A DNA stretch of 57,994 nt, taken from Gudongella sp049310905 (GTDB taxonomy: Bacteria > Bacillota > Clostridia > Tissierellales > Tissierellaceae). The translations under genes and the position numbers were made by a program. The DNA lies in NCBI RefSeq assembly GCF_049310905.1, contig NZ_JBMEMN010000020.1:1-57994 (forward strand), written 5' to 3'. Below the pieces are notes generated by a model, which saw nothing but the letters and a program-made list of their open reading frames with translations, did no database searches and was not told where the DNA came from. The first letter of the stretch is position 1. Each line of letters begins with the position of its first letter. Below, piece by piece: positions 35,358 through 44,687 of the stretch.

Positions 35358-37379
35358 TTGCATAGAATAAATAAATCAACCAGAAAACGATTAAAGTTTG
35401 CTATATTTGTAGTAACTTTAATCGTGTTTTTTTTAGGATATAGATTAATTAGAGTTCAGGTGATTGAAGGCTCAGAATACAAGCGGGGCGCTATGCAGCA
35501 ATGGACTAAAGCAATTAATCTGAAATCCGATCGAGGTTTTATCTACGACAGGAAGGGTAGAAAATTGGCTGTAAACATAACTTCATTTACAGTATGGGCA
35601 AGCCCTTCAGATGTAGAGAATCCAGAAGAAACAGCCTTGAAGTTGGAAACTATTTTAGAAATTGATTCAACAAAAATATATGAGAACCTTGTAAAAGAAA
35701 ATTCTGTGGTAAAACTAAAGCAGTGGATAACGAGAGAAGAAGCCGAAATGGTAAGAGAACTTGAGCTGGAAGGTGTATCAATTGTCGATGACAATAAGAG
35801 GTACTACCCATTTGGTAATTTCGCCTCGTATGTTCTTGGATTCACTGATATCGACAATAATGGACTCTATGGAATTGAAAGGGTTTATGACGAATACCTG
35901 ACTGGAGTACCAGGTGTATGGGTTAAGGCAACAGACAGAGATAACAGGCAGCTGCCATATGGCGGTGAGAAAATTTATAATCCCGAGGATGGAACATCTG
36001 TTGTTCTTACAATTGATGAAACGATTCAGGGTTTTGCTGAAGACGCTGCAGAGGAAGCCTTGATTAAAAATCAGGCAAAAAGTGTCTCTATAATAGTAAT
36101 GGATCCTAATACAGGAGAGGTTCTTGCAATGGCTAATAAACCAGATTATGATCCCAATAATCCCAGGATGTCATTGGACGAAAACGTGAACAAGCAATGG
36201 GAATCTCTTTCCTTTGAGGAGCAGCAACAAAAATGGTACGAATTATGGAGAAATTACGCTATTAACGATATATACGAACCTGGTTCTACATTCAAGATTG
36301 TAACTGCGGCAGCTGCACTTGAAGAAGCATCAGCCAATCTTAATACCCATTATTACTGCAACGGGTTTATAAGAGATATTCCAGGAGTTGTATTAAGATG
36401 CTCAAGTTGGTACGACCCTCACGAAGATCAGGATTTTTCTACATCGTTTAGCAATTCATGCAACGTTGCCTTTGTTAATATGGCAAGGGATCTTGGAAAG
36501 GAGAAAATGCTTGAATATATAAAAGCTTTTGGTTTTGGAGAAGTAACGGGGATTGACCTTCTTGGCGAACAAAAAGGAATAATTCCATCAGGAATTGATT
36601 CTATCAGAGAGGTAAATCTTGCAACATTATCCTATGGTCATGGTATAGCAGTAACTCCCATACAAATGATAAATGCAATTTCAGTAATAGGTAATGGTGG
36701 AAATCTTATGACACCACACATAGTAAAAAGTCTATTGGATTCAGATAGCAGAGTTATTGAAACCTACGAACCCGAACTCAAGAGGCAGGTGATTTCAGAG
36801 GATACATCCAGTGAATTACTGGATATGCTTGAGTTGACGGTTCTGGAGGGAACGGGGCGAAGAGCATATGTTCCTGGATACAGAGTAGGAGGGAAAACTG
36901 GTACTGCTCAGAAAATCATTGATGGAAGATATGTTGATGGAAAATATATATCATCATTTGGAGGATTGGCTCCTGTCGATGATTCTAGAATTGCTGTCTT
37001 GGTCATTGTAGATGAGCCAACAGGGATATATTACGGAGGTACTGTTGCTGGGCCGGCTGCAGCCAGTGTCATAGAAAATACATTGAATTATCTGGAGGTT
37101 CCAAGAAAGTACACTGAAGATGAGCTGGAGGCCACCAAAGAGACAGTACTTGTACCTAATGTAAGAAATCTATCCATAAACAGTGCTGGAAAAATGCTTA
37201 CAGATCTTGATCTTAGATATACCACAGAGTATGAGGATTTTAATATAAACACATTGGTTTTGGATCAATATCCTTCTCCTGGAGTAGAAGTAATTAAGGG
37301 TTCCATAATAGATCTTTATCTTGAGGATGGTAGTAACAATCCTATTTTATCGAGTGAGGAGATAAATGATTCCAATTAG
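35358..37379 (+). CDS. spoVD: class B penicillin-binding protein, SpoVD/FtsI type, with one PASTA domain
   Basis: A 673-residue transpeptidase. One membrane anchor (about 15-32), a dimerisation domain, then the catalytic domain with SxxK Ser310 in PGSTFKIV, SNSCN and KTG in VGGKTGTAQK. A single PASTA domain closes the protein (about 595-655, VLVPNVRNLSINSAG). Translation seems to start at TTG 35358 after AGGAGGG. It crosslinks septal or spore-cortex peptidoglycan; whether it is the vegetative FtsI or the spore-specific SpoVD cannot be told by sequence. No murE or murF follows, unlike the usual order. Confidence 0.93.
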   Translation: MHRINKSTRKRLKFAIFVVTLIVFFLGYRLIRVQVIEGSEYKRGAMQQWTKAINLKSDRGFIYDRKGRKLAVNITSFTVWASPSDVENPEETALKLETILEIDSTKIYENLVKENSVVKLKQWITREEAEMVRELELEGVSIVDDNKRYYPFGNFASYVLGFTDIDNNGLYGIERVYDEYLTGVPGVWVKATDRDNRQLPYGGEKIYNPEDGTSVVLTIDETIQGFAEDAAEEALIKNQAKSVSIIVMDPNTGEVLAMANKPDYDPNNPRMSLDENVNKQWESLSFEEQQQKWYELWRNYAINDIYEPGSTFKIVTAAAALEEASANLNTHYYCNGFIRDIPGVVLRCSSWYDPHEDQDFSTSFSNSCNVAFVNMARDLGKEKMLEYIKAFGFGEVTGIDLLGEQKGIIPSGIDSIREVNLATLSYGHGIAVTPIQMINAISVIGNGGNLMTPHIVKSLLDSDSRVIETYEPELKRQVISEDTSSELLDMLELTVLEGTGRRAYVPGYRVGGKTGTAQKIIDGRYVDGKYISSFGGLAPVDDSRIAVLVIVDEPTGIYYGGTVAGPAAASVIENTLNYLEVPRKYTEDELEATKETVLVPNVRNLSINSAGKMLTDLDLRYTTEYEDFNINTLVLDQYPSPGVEVIKGSIIDLYLEDGSNNPILSSEEINDSN

Positions 37380-37500
37380 AAGACAACCTAGTGTTGTCTT
37401 TCTTATTCGGAAGTTGATAAATACCTCTGGTAAATGGAGGCAATCTTTACTATAATAGGAATGATATAGACTAAGAATGACTGTTGAGAGGAGCAGGTTT

Positions 37501-38466
37501 ATGAATGAAACAACCCAGCTGTTGCTGGCTTCAGGTGCAGGATTCGTATTAAGCTCATTTCTTGGGCCGAAAATAATACCATTACTGCAAAGATTAAAAA
37601 TAGGACAGAGCATAAGAGAGGATGGGCCTACATCTCACCTGGCAAAATCAGGCACACCAACTATGGGAGGTATGATCTTCCTGGTAGGATTTATTGCAGC
37701 ATCTTTGATTGCAGGTGGATTAAGCATGGATATGGGTATGATTATGTTTTCTACCCTTGGGTTTGGTGCCGTGGGATATATGGATGATTATATAAAGGTA
37801 GTGAAAAAAAGAAACCTTGGACTAAGAGCCTATCAGAAGATAATAGGACAGATTATCGTTGCAATGGTACTGATACTTTACTACTTGAATTTTTCGGAAT
37901 CCTATCCACAGATAGTAGTTCCGATACTGGGTGAAAGAACAATGGCATTGGGACTTTTAACCATACCATTTTTGCTGGTAGTTATCGTTGGAACAGTGAA
38001 TGCTGTAAACCTGACAGATGGACTTGATGGTCTTGCAACTGGAGTATCTGTAATAGTTTTTACAGCATTTGGGGTGCTTTCCTATAGATTTGGATTTACA
38101 GAAGTTGCTATTTCATCATTTGCCATGACAGGAGCATTGTTGGGATTTTTAATATACAATTACAATCCAGCAAGAATATTTATGGGAGATACTGGCTCTC
38201 TAGCACTGGGTGGAGCACTTTCAGCAATAGCATTGTTATCTGGGACTTATATATTTATACCTATAATAGGAGGGATTTTCTTTGCAGAAGCTTTATCTGT
38301 AATAATTCAGGTTGGGTACTTCAAGCTCACCAGAAAAAGATTTTTTAGGATGGCGCCTTTGCATCATCATTATGAGCAAAAAGGCTGGAAAGAGATTAAA
38401 GTTGTCTGGGTATTCTGGGCAGCTACCTTGATACTGTCATTGGCAGGATTATTTATACTAAGTTAG
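37501..38466 (+). CDS. mraY: phospho-MurNAc-pentapeptide transferase
   Basis: MraY (321 residues) makes lipid I by joining UDP-MurNAc-pentapeptide to undecaprenyl phosphate in the membrane. Motifs: KSGTPTMGG, YMDDYIKV, NLTDGLDGLATG, MGDTGSLALGG and PLHHHYE. About ten membrane segments. ATG 37501 follows GAGAGGAGCAGG; an in-frame TTG at 37477 is earlier and unneeded. The 121-base gap before it lacks murE and murF. Confidence 0.97.
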   Translation: MNETTQLLLASGAGFVLSSFLGPKIIPLLQRLKIGQSIREDGPTSHLAKSGTPTMGGMIFLVGFIAASLIAGGLSMDMGMIMFSTLGFGAVGYMDDYIKVVKKRNLGLRAYQKIIGQIIVAMVLILYYLNFSESYPQIVVPILGERTMALGLLTIPFLLVVIVGTVNAVNLTDGLDGLATGVSVIVFTAFGVLSYRFGFTEVAISSFAMTGALLGFLIYNYNPARIFMGDTGSLALGGALSAIALLSGTYIFIPIIGGIFFAEALSVIIQVGYFKLTRKRFFRMAPLHHHYEQKGWKEIKVVWVFWAATLILSLAGLFILS

Positions 38467-38478
38467 GAAGTGTGTCAT

Positions 38479-39837
38479 ATGCTTATAAAGGGCAAAAAAA
38501 TAATGGTTATGGGTATCGGGATTACAGGGGTGTCAGCACTGAAGCTTCTTGCGGAGCACAATAATGAACTTTTTGTATACGATGAAAAACCCGAATTGGA
38601 GATTAAAGAAATTCTCATAAGAAACCAATTGATCAATGTAGAAGTAATCCAGGAAGAAATGATAAACATGGTTCAGGATGTGGACTTTATTGTAAAAAGC
38701 CCTGGTATTCCACCTGACAATATGGTTATCAAGTTTGCAATGGATAAGGGAATACCAGTTATTTCTGATATAGAACTTGCCTATAATCTGGGGATACAAG
38801 GAACGATAATTGGAATAACAGGAACAAATGGAAAGACTACATCCACAATACTGGCTGGTGAGATTCTTAACAATAATGAGAATAGAGCACATCTGGCAGG
38901 CAATATGGGAACTGGAGTCCTTCAAGTTGTGGAGAATGTCCAGAAGGAAGATTATCTGGTTCTTGAGTTAAGTAGTTTTCAACTTGAGCATACCTATCTA
39001 TTTAAGCCAAAGGTTTCGCTTATTCTTAACATAACTGAGGATCATTTGGATTGGCACGGGACATTTGATAACTATAAGGCATCCAAGTTCAAGATATTCG
39101 CAAACCAGAGTGGTGATGATTACCTGGTTCTAAACAAGGAAGATGAGAACCTAAGAAACATTGAAGGGAAAACAAGAGCTTCAATAATTTGGTTCAGTGC
39201 AAAAAAAGAGCTTGCTCAAGGTGTTTTCATTAATAATGGTTCAATAATATATAGAAATAATGAATCAATGGAGATTATACTTTCACTTGAAGATATTAAA
39301 ATTCCAGGAGTTCATAATATTGAAAACATATGTGGTGTTGTAGGAGTTATGAAAGCTCTTGGGATCGATAATGATACAATTAGAACAACAATTCGAAATT
39401 TCAAGGGAGTGGAACATAGAATTGAGTATGTAGGCAAGTGGAATGGGGTAGATTTTTACAACGATTCCAAGGGAACAAATGTAGAGTCAACTACAAAAGC
39501 GATAGAGGCCATTAACAATCCAATTGTACTTATTGCAGGTGGATATAACAAAGGAGCAAATTACGACAAGTTCCTCAAAGCTTTACAAAACAAATCTCGA
39601 GCATTGGTTCTTATTGGAGAAACAAAAGAAGATATAGAAAGAGCTGCTGAAAATATTGGTATCAAGGTCATTTACAAAGCAATCAATATGGAAGATGCAG
39701 TAAATAAAGCTATCTCAATTGCAAAAATCGGTGATGCAGTACTTCTATCACCTGCATGTGCAAGCTGGGATTTTTATCAGAATTTTGAAGAGCGAGGGAA
39801 CCATTTCAAGAGAATCGTAAAAGACTTGACGGAGTGA
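38479..39837 (+). CDS. murD: UDP-MurNAc-L-alanine:D-glutamate ligase
   Basis: MurD (452 residues) adds D-glutamate to UDP-MurNAc-L-alanine. The ATP site is GITGTNGKTT, with Mur ligase blocks LELSSFQLEH and NITEDHLDWHG, and the late NDSKGTNVEST. ATG 38479 follows AGGAAGTG; a GTG at 38470 lies within that site. It is the only Mur ligase in the cluster here. Confidence 0.97.
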   Translation: MLIKGKKIMVMGIGITGVSALKLLAEHNNELFVYDEKPELEIKEILIRNQLINVEVIQEEMINMVQDVDFIVKSPGIPPDNMVIKFAMDKGIPVISDIELAYNLGIQGTIIGITGTNGKTTSTILAGEILNNNENRAHLAGNMGTGVLQVVENVQKEDYLVLELSSFQLEHTYLFKPKVSLILNITEDHLDWHGTFDNYKASKFKIFANQSGDDYLVLNKEDENLRNIEGKTRASIIWFSAKKELAQGVFINNGSIIYRNNESMEIILSLEDIKIPGVHNIENICGVVGVMKALGIDNDTIRTTIRNFKGVEHRIEYVGKWNGVDFYNDSKGTNVESTTKAIEAINNPIVLIAGGYNKGANYDKFLKALQNKSRALVLIGETKEDIERAAENIGIKVIYKAINMEDAVNKAISIAKIGDAVLLSPACASWDFYQNFEERGNHFKRIVKDLTE

Positions 39838-39841
39838 TATC

Positions 39842-40984
39842 ATGGCAAAGCAAAATATGAAAAAGAAGCCTGTAGACTTTATAATCTTTATTTCCGTCAT
39901 AACACTTGTTTTCATAGGAATAATTATGGTGTACAGTGCAAGCTGGCCTGAGGGAATGGTTAGATATTCAGATGGAAGTCATTATGCCAGAAGACACATT
40001 CGATGGGCACTTGTTGGAATTGCAGGAATGGTCTTAATGATGAATATTGAATACAGAATCTGGAAGAAATTATCCGTTCCAATTTATATTTCAGCGATAA
40101 TCTTGGCGCTTCTTATTTTTACACCCATGGGAGTTGAAATAAAGGGTGCGCGAAGATGGATTGATCTTGGCTTCACTACATTTATGCCGTCTGATGCAGT
40201 CAAGTTGGGCAGCATAGTATTTTTTGCAGCGTTTCTTGATAACAAGAAAGAAAGAGTAAGAAAACTGTTTGATGGCGCATTTCCTGCTTTTCTATTGATA
40301 GGATTATCTGCAGCTCTTGTATATATTCAGAGAGATTTAAGTACCACTGCCACAGTGGCAGGAACTTTATTTGCCATGTTCTTCGTTGCAGGTATGTGGT
40401 TGCCAATTATTGGAGTGATAATAGCGGGAACGGGTGTATTTGCAAAGTATGCAATATTTTCTGAAGGCAATGAGTACCGACAAAGACGTATACTTGCTTT
40501 TCTTGACCCCTTTGAAGATAAGCTGGGCGATGGATGGCAGATTGTTCAGTCTCTATACGCCATGGGGTCTGGTGGACTTATTGGAGTTGGCCTTGGCCAA
40601 AGCAGACAAAAGTTTTTCTATATACCTGAGTCCTACAATGATTTTATCTTCTCAATTATTGGTGAAGAACTTGGACTTATAGGGACTCTGTTTGTACTAT
40701 TGCTATATGCCATGATAATATGGAGAGGATATGTAGTTGCTCTTAATGCCAAGGATGCATTTGGTAGTTATCTGGCAACGGGAATTACTTCCTTGCTTGC
40801 AATACAGACATTTATAAATATTGGTGTCGTTACATCAAGCATACCTGTAACTGGAATCACTTTGCCTTTGATCAGTTTTGGTGGGACTTCATTGGTAATT
40901 TATCTTGCAGGACTTGGAATTCTAATGAACATATCAAGGACTTCAAACAGTGATAGGAGAAAAGTCAATGAGAATAATAATTAG
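39842..40984 (+). CDS. ftsW: SEDS peptidoglycan glycosyltransferase FtsW/SpoVE
   Basis: A 380-residue SEDS polymerase with about ten membrane segments. Conserved pieces include VYSASWPEG, KGARRWIDLG, the catalytic-Asp loop (LAFLDPFEDKLGDGWQ) and C-terminal ISFGGTSLVIYLAGLGI. It polymerises lipid II at the septum with its cognate class B PBP, likely the SpoVD-like protein upstream. In spore formers this position is often spoVE. It overlaps murG by 17 bases. Confidence 0.95.
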   Translation: MAKQNMKKKPVDFIIFISVITLVFIGIIMVYSASWPEGMVRYSDGSHYARRHIRWALVGIAGMVLMMNIEYRIWKKLSVPIYISAIILALLIFTPMGVEIKGARRWIDLGFTTFMPSDAVKLGSIVFFAAFLDNKKERVRKLFDGAFPAFLLIGLSAALVYIQRDLSTTATVAGTLFAMFFVAGMWLPIIGVIIAGTGVFAKYAIFSEGNEYRQRRILAFLDPFEDKLGDGWQIVQSLYAMGSGGLIGVGLGQSRQKFFYIPESYNDFIFSIIGEELGLIGTLFVLLLYAMIIWRGYVVALNAKDAFGSYLATGITSLLAIQTFINIGVVTSSIPVTGITLPLISFGGTSLVIYLAGLGILMNISRTSNSDRRKVNENNN

Positions 40985-42065
40985 CGGTGGCGGGACAGGA
41001 GGACACATCTATCCTGCTTTGGCAATTGCAGATGGATTAAAAAATAGATATAAAGACATTGAAATACTTTACGTAGGGACAAAAGGTAGCTTGGAAGAGG
41101 AGCTTTCGACTAATGCTGGTTATGAATTTCAATCCATACACGTCAAAGGAATGCCCAGAAGATTCAATAAGAAGTCAACTGTAGCCGTAGCAGAACTTTT
41201 CCGTGGCCTACATGACTCAAGGAAAATCTTGGACAAGTTCAAGCCGGACTTGGTAGTTGGAACTGGTGGGTATGTTTGTGGACCTATTCTTTACAGAGCT
41301 GCTCGGTCGAAAATACCAACCGTTATCCACGAGCAAAATGCTTTTCCCGGGATAACAAATAAGATTTTATCAAGATTTGTAGACAAAGTACTTATAACCT
41401 ACGAAGAATCGAGAAAGTATTTTACAAAATGTAGAGATGTCTCCTTGACGGGGAATCCGATTAGGCAGGACATACTCTTGACCGATAAGCAGGAAGCTAG
41501 AAAAGAATTGGGATTTGACGAGAAACCTTTGGTTCTGTCATTTGGCGGAAGTGGAGGACAAAGAAGCCTCAATGATTCGATGTTGGGAGTCCTTAAAAAG
41601 ATAATATTAGAAAACAGGATTAATTTGATTCACGTAACAGGAAAATCACACTACAATAGTTTTTTTGAAAAAATTGAGGAAGAAAAAATCCAAATTGGTG
41701 ATAATGTAGAGATAATTTCATATCATCACAGCATGCCATTAGCCATAAGTGCTGCAGATATTGTTATTACAAGTGGAGGTGCGATTGCACTGGCGGAGAT
41801 TTCTGCAGCTGGGAAACCTTCAATATTGATTCCGAAAGCTTATACTGCTGAAAATCACCAGGAATTCAACGCAAGGGCTTTTGAGGATAATGGAGCTGCA
41901 AAGTTAATACTGGAAAAAGAGCTGAATCCAGAGATCTTATTTGAATCAATTATGAAGCTGGTCTTTGATGATGAGAAGTTGAATGCGATGTCAAAAAAAA
42001 GCAGAGAACTTGGGAACCCTGGTGCAACCATTTTAATAATTGAAGAAATCGATAAGTTAATATAG
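40968..42065 (+). CDS. murG: UDP-GlcNAc: lipid I GlcNAc transferase MurG
   Basis: MurG (365 residues) adds GlcNAc to lipid I to form lipid II at the inner membrane face. The N-terminal glycine loop SGGGTGGHIYPALAIA and the C-terminal ITSGGAIALAEI and HQEFNARAFED blocks are diagnostic. ATG 40968 follows GATAGGAG and sits within the end of ftsW; a longer reading from 40950 is rejected. Confidence 0.97.
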   Translation: MRIIISGGGTGGHIYPALAIADGLKNRYKDIEILYVGTKGSLEEELSTNAGYEFQSIHVKGMPRRFNKKSTVAVAELFRGLHDSRKILDKFKPDLVVGTGGYVCGPILYRAARSKIPTVIHEQNAFPGITNKILSRFVDKVLITYEESRKYFTKCRDVSLTGNPIRQDILLTDKQEARKELGFDEKPLVLSFGGSGGQRSLNDSMLGVLKKIILENRINLIHVTGKSHYNSFFEKIEEEKIQIGDNVEIISYHHSMPLAISAADIVITSGGAIALAEISAAGKPSILIPKAYTAENHQEFNARAFEDNGAAKLILEKELNPEILFESIMKLVFDDEKLNAMSKKSRELGNPGATILIIEEIDKLI

Positions 42066-42080
42066 ATAGAAGGTGAAACG

Positions 42081-42833
42081 ATGGTCAAGGAGACCAGAGT
42101 ACAAAGAAAAAATAGAAAAGTAAGGATATATCGAAGAATAGTTGTTTTAATTCTTGTACTAAGCCTTCTTATATTCTGGAGTCTAAGAACTAAGTTATTA
42201 CAGATCAAGGCTATTCAAGTTGATGGCAATTCAAAAATAACCACTGAAGAGATAGTGGAAGTATCAGAGATTGGTCATGGTGATAGTATAATAAAGACAA
42301 AAGTTGGAAAAGCTGAGGAGTCAATTGTTCAATTGCCATACATCGACACTGTCGAAATAAAAAGGAAGTTTCCTGGAACCATTGAGATTCTTGTTCAGGA
42401 AAGAGTTCCATATATGCAGTTTGAATACAATTACAGTTATGCAGTAATTGATTCACAGGCAGTACTTCTTGAATACTCCATCAGACGCAACAGCGACATT
42501 CCCTTGGTGAAAGGGTTTGACTGGGAACAGCTAAAACCAGGTGAGGAAGTCCTCAATAATGGAATAGGTAATAAACTCCAGGATATGTTTAATGATGAGG
42601 AGATGGAAAAAATAGTTCTCAATTTCCGAGAAATAGTATATGATGAGGAGAATAATATTAAGATTAATTTATTTAATGGAGTGATAGTTGAATTTGGACC
42701 TCTTCATAATGTAAAATATAAATTAAAGGTACTTCAGGAAATAATTGAGGATGTAGAAGAAAAAAACATTCCTACAAAAATGATAATTATGAATAAAGGA
42801 GAACATCCAATAGTAGTAAGAGATGAGAGATGA
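42081..42833 (+). CDS. divIB: cell division protein DivIB/FtsQ (POTRA domain)
   Basis: A 250-residue bitopic protein: basic cytoplasmic tail, one membrane segment (VVLILVLSLLIFWSL, about 23-37), then a POTRA domain starting IKAIQVDGNSKITTEEI and the FtsQ domain. It links FtsL and DivIC in the divisome. Its position after murG is canonical. The ATG follows AGAAGGTG. The stop lies 10 bases before the next start. Confidence 0.93.
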   Translation: MVKETRVQRKNRKVRIYRRIVVLILVLSLLIFWSLRTKLLQIKAIQVDGNSKITTEEIVEVSEIGHGDSIIKTKVGKAEESIVQLPYIDTVEIKRKFPGTIEILVQERVPYMQFEYNYSYAVIDSQAVLLEYSIRRNSDIPLVKGFDWEQLKPGEEVLNNGIGNKLQDMFNDEEMEKIVLNFREIVYDEENNIKINLFNGVIVEFGPLHNVKYKLKVLQEIIEDVEEKNIPTKMIIMNKGEHPIVVRDER

Positions 42834-42843
42834 GGGGGATAAA

Positions 42844-43572
42844 ATGAAAATCAAGGGAGAAATAATAGCACTTGTGATGGTTTCTCTTATTCTTGGATTG
42901 ATTTTATCCATCCAGTTCAAGACAATAAATCAATCTGTAGGAGAGGGTGTCATGCCCACTCAGAGAGCACAGGAACTAGCGAATGAATTGAGAAAAGCAC
43001 AAACTGAGATGGAATCTCAGCTAAGACATATTCAGGAAATAGAAGCAAAAATTGAGCAATATGAAAAGGGTGGCATAGAAGACGACATATATGCAGAAAA
43101 TCTCTATAAGGATGCCATGAAGTACAGAATGCTTGCAGGTTACACAGATCTTAAAGGAAAAGGAATAGTTCTTGAGATAAATGATCCGCCAGTTGATATC
43201 CAGTTTGGTGAGGGATTCAGTATAGTTGATGAACTTGATTTGATACTTCAGGTTGTAAGTGTTTTAAATGCTGCTGAAGCAGAAGCCATAAGTATAAATG
43301 ACCAACGTTATACTGCTTTTACAGAAATAGTAAGAGCTGGAAATCACATAGAGATTAATGGAGTTTCAACCGGTTCGCCAATTATAATCAAAGCCATTGG
43401 CAACCCCGATACTCTGGAATCGGCTTTAAGCATTAAGTGGGGAATTGTATGGCAGTTAAGGAGTTACGACTACATTGTCCATCTAACCCAGAATAATGAA
43501 GTTGAGATTCCAAGGTACAGAAGGGTTAAAGATTTTATATACGCCAGCCCTGTAGAAGAATCTGCTAATTAG
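42844..43572 (+). CDS. DUF881 membrane-anchored protein, copy 1
   Basis: A 242-residue protein with one N-terminal membrane segment (IALVMVSLILGLILSIQF), an extracytoplasmic coiled coil (about 35-75), and a DUF881 domain marked by the AEAEAISINDQRYTAFTEI and RAGNHIEINGVSTGSP blocks. The family (YlxW/YlxX in Bacillus) sits next to ftsZ and sbp; function unproven. ATG 42844 follows GAGGGGG. A related paralog comes next. Confidence 0.9.
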   Translation: MKIKGEIIALVMVSLILGLILSIQFKTINQSVGEGVMPTQRAQELANELRKAQTEMESQLRHIQEIEAKIEQYEKGGIEDDIYAENLYKDAMKYRMLAGYTDLKGKGIVLEINDPPVDIQFGEGFSIVDELDLILQVVSVLNAAEAEAISINDQRYTAFTEIVRAGNHIEINGVSTGSPIIIKAIGNPDTLESALSIKWGIVWQLRSYDYIVHLTQNNEVEIPRYRRVKDFIYASPVEESAN

Positions 43573-43583
43573 GGAGGGGTATC

Positions 43584-44306
43584 ATGAAAAAGAATAACCC
43601 CAAACTTATAATTACCTTGTTTAGCATATTTGTTGGAGTGCTGCTTGCATCCCAAATGAAACTCAATGTTGAACTATTAACACCTGTGACTGTAAAGTCA
43701 ATACTAGATACAAAAAAAGAAATTGTGTCCGTAAGAAATGAAATAGGCGAGTTGGAGAAAATAGCGCTTCAAAAAGAAGCAAAATTGGAGACTTTGGAGA
43801 GCATAAATACTGGAGATGCAAATATCATTGACATACTTGTAGCAGATGTAAATGATAATATGAACAGAGCCGGGTATACAAAACTTAAAGGACCAGGCAT
43901 TGAAATCATAATGTATGATAACTTGGGAGACTATACTGGTCTGAATTTTAATGACTATATTATCCATGATGTTGATATAATGAATATAATAAATGATCTG
44001 AGGGTAGCAGGAGCTGAAGCCATAAGCATAAATGATCAAAGGATAATTGCTACAAGTGAGATAAAGTGCGGGGGACCAATAATTCGTGTAAATGGCAAAA
44101 GCATTGGCACACCTTTTGTAATAAATGTTATTGGCGACCCACAAATGTTGATGGCAGCTGTAAGTGCACCGGGAACATACGGTGATACCCTGATGAAAAT
44201 CTATGGAATTGGTCTGCAACCATACATAAAGGATCAAGTAGATGTTCCAGGTTACAGTGGACCGTTTCAATTTAATTATGCGAAACCTATGGAAGAAGGT
44301 GAGTAA
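43584..44306 (+). CDS. DUF881 membrane-anchored protein, copy 2
   Basis: A 240-residue paralog of the preceding gene: N-terminal membrane segment (LIITLFSIFVGVLLASQM), short coiled coil, then DUF881 with AGAEAISINDQRIIATSEI and IIRVNGKSIGTPFV. The shared ISINDQR block shows the two are a duplicated pair. It ends exactly where the next gene begins (TAA then ATG), so it is tightly coupled to the small basic protein. Confidence 0.9.
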   Translation: MKKNNPKLIITLFSIFVGVLLASQMKLNVELLTPVTVKSILDTKKEIVSVRNEIGELEKIALQKEAKLETLESINTGDANIIDILVADVNDNMNRAGYTKLKGPGIEIIMYDNLGDYTGLNFNDYIIHDVDIMNIINDLRVAGAEAISINDQRIIATSEIKCGGPIIRVNGKSIGTPFVINVIGDPQMLMAAVSAPGTYGDTLMKIYGIGLQPYIKDQVDVPGYSGPFQFNYAKPMEEGE

Positions 44307-44660
44307 ATGGTATATGCTTTAATAGGAATACTTATAGGTGCAACAATAGGATTTCTTCTTCCATATACTTATAATACCGCATATACTCTATATATATCAG
44401 TAGCTATACTGGCGTGTCTGGACTCTGTATTCGGAGGAATAAGAGCAAATCTGGAGAATAAGTTCAATACTAAGATATTTATTTCCGGTTTTTTCGGAAA
44501 TGCTATATTGGCAGCATTTTTGGCATATATTGGAGACCGGTTAGGTTTTCCGTTGTATTATGCGGCCATTTTCACCTTTGGAAGCAGACTTTTTGATAAT
44601 TTCGCAAGAATAAGGAGACTTTGGCTATTTAAGGAAAAGCCGGCTAAAACAGAAAAGTAG
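44307..44660 (+). CDS. sbp: small basic protein (Sbp, DUF1290)
   Basis: A 117-residue membrane protein with three to four hydrophobic segments, matching the DUF1290 family (small basic protein of Bacillus) by the block LDSVFGGIRANLENKF and by location between DUF881 genes and ftsZ. Role unknown; context suggests membrane-linked division. It starts directly after the upstream stop with no spacer and ends 27 bases before ftsZ. Confidence 0.9.
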   Translation: MVYALIGILIGATIGFLLPYTYNTAYTLYISVAILACLDSVFGGIRANLENKFNTKIFISGFFGNAILAAFLAYIGDRLGFPLYYAAIFTFGSRLFDNFARIRRLWLFKEKPAKTEK

Positions 44661-44687
44661 TACCAAATGAGAATAGGAGGAATGGGA

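Noticed and set aside
37380..37500. Possible remnant of murE or murF
   Set aside because: Only 121 bases, with a TTGTCTTT-rich stretch after an ACAACC/GTTGTC inverted repeat; no Mur ligase motif in any frame.
43704..44270. 188-residue - strand frame opposite the second DUF881 gene
   Set aside because: Low-complexity Tyr/Ile/Cys-rich product and no ribosome site; a shadow of the real gene.
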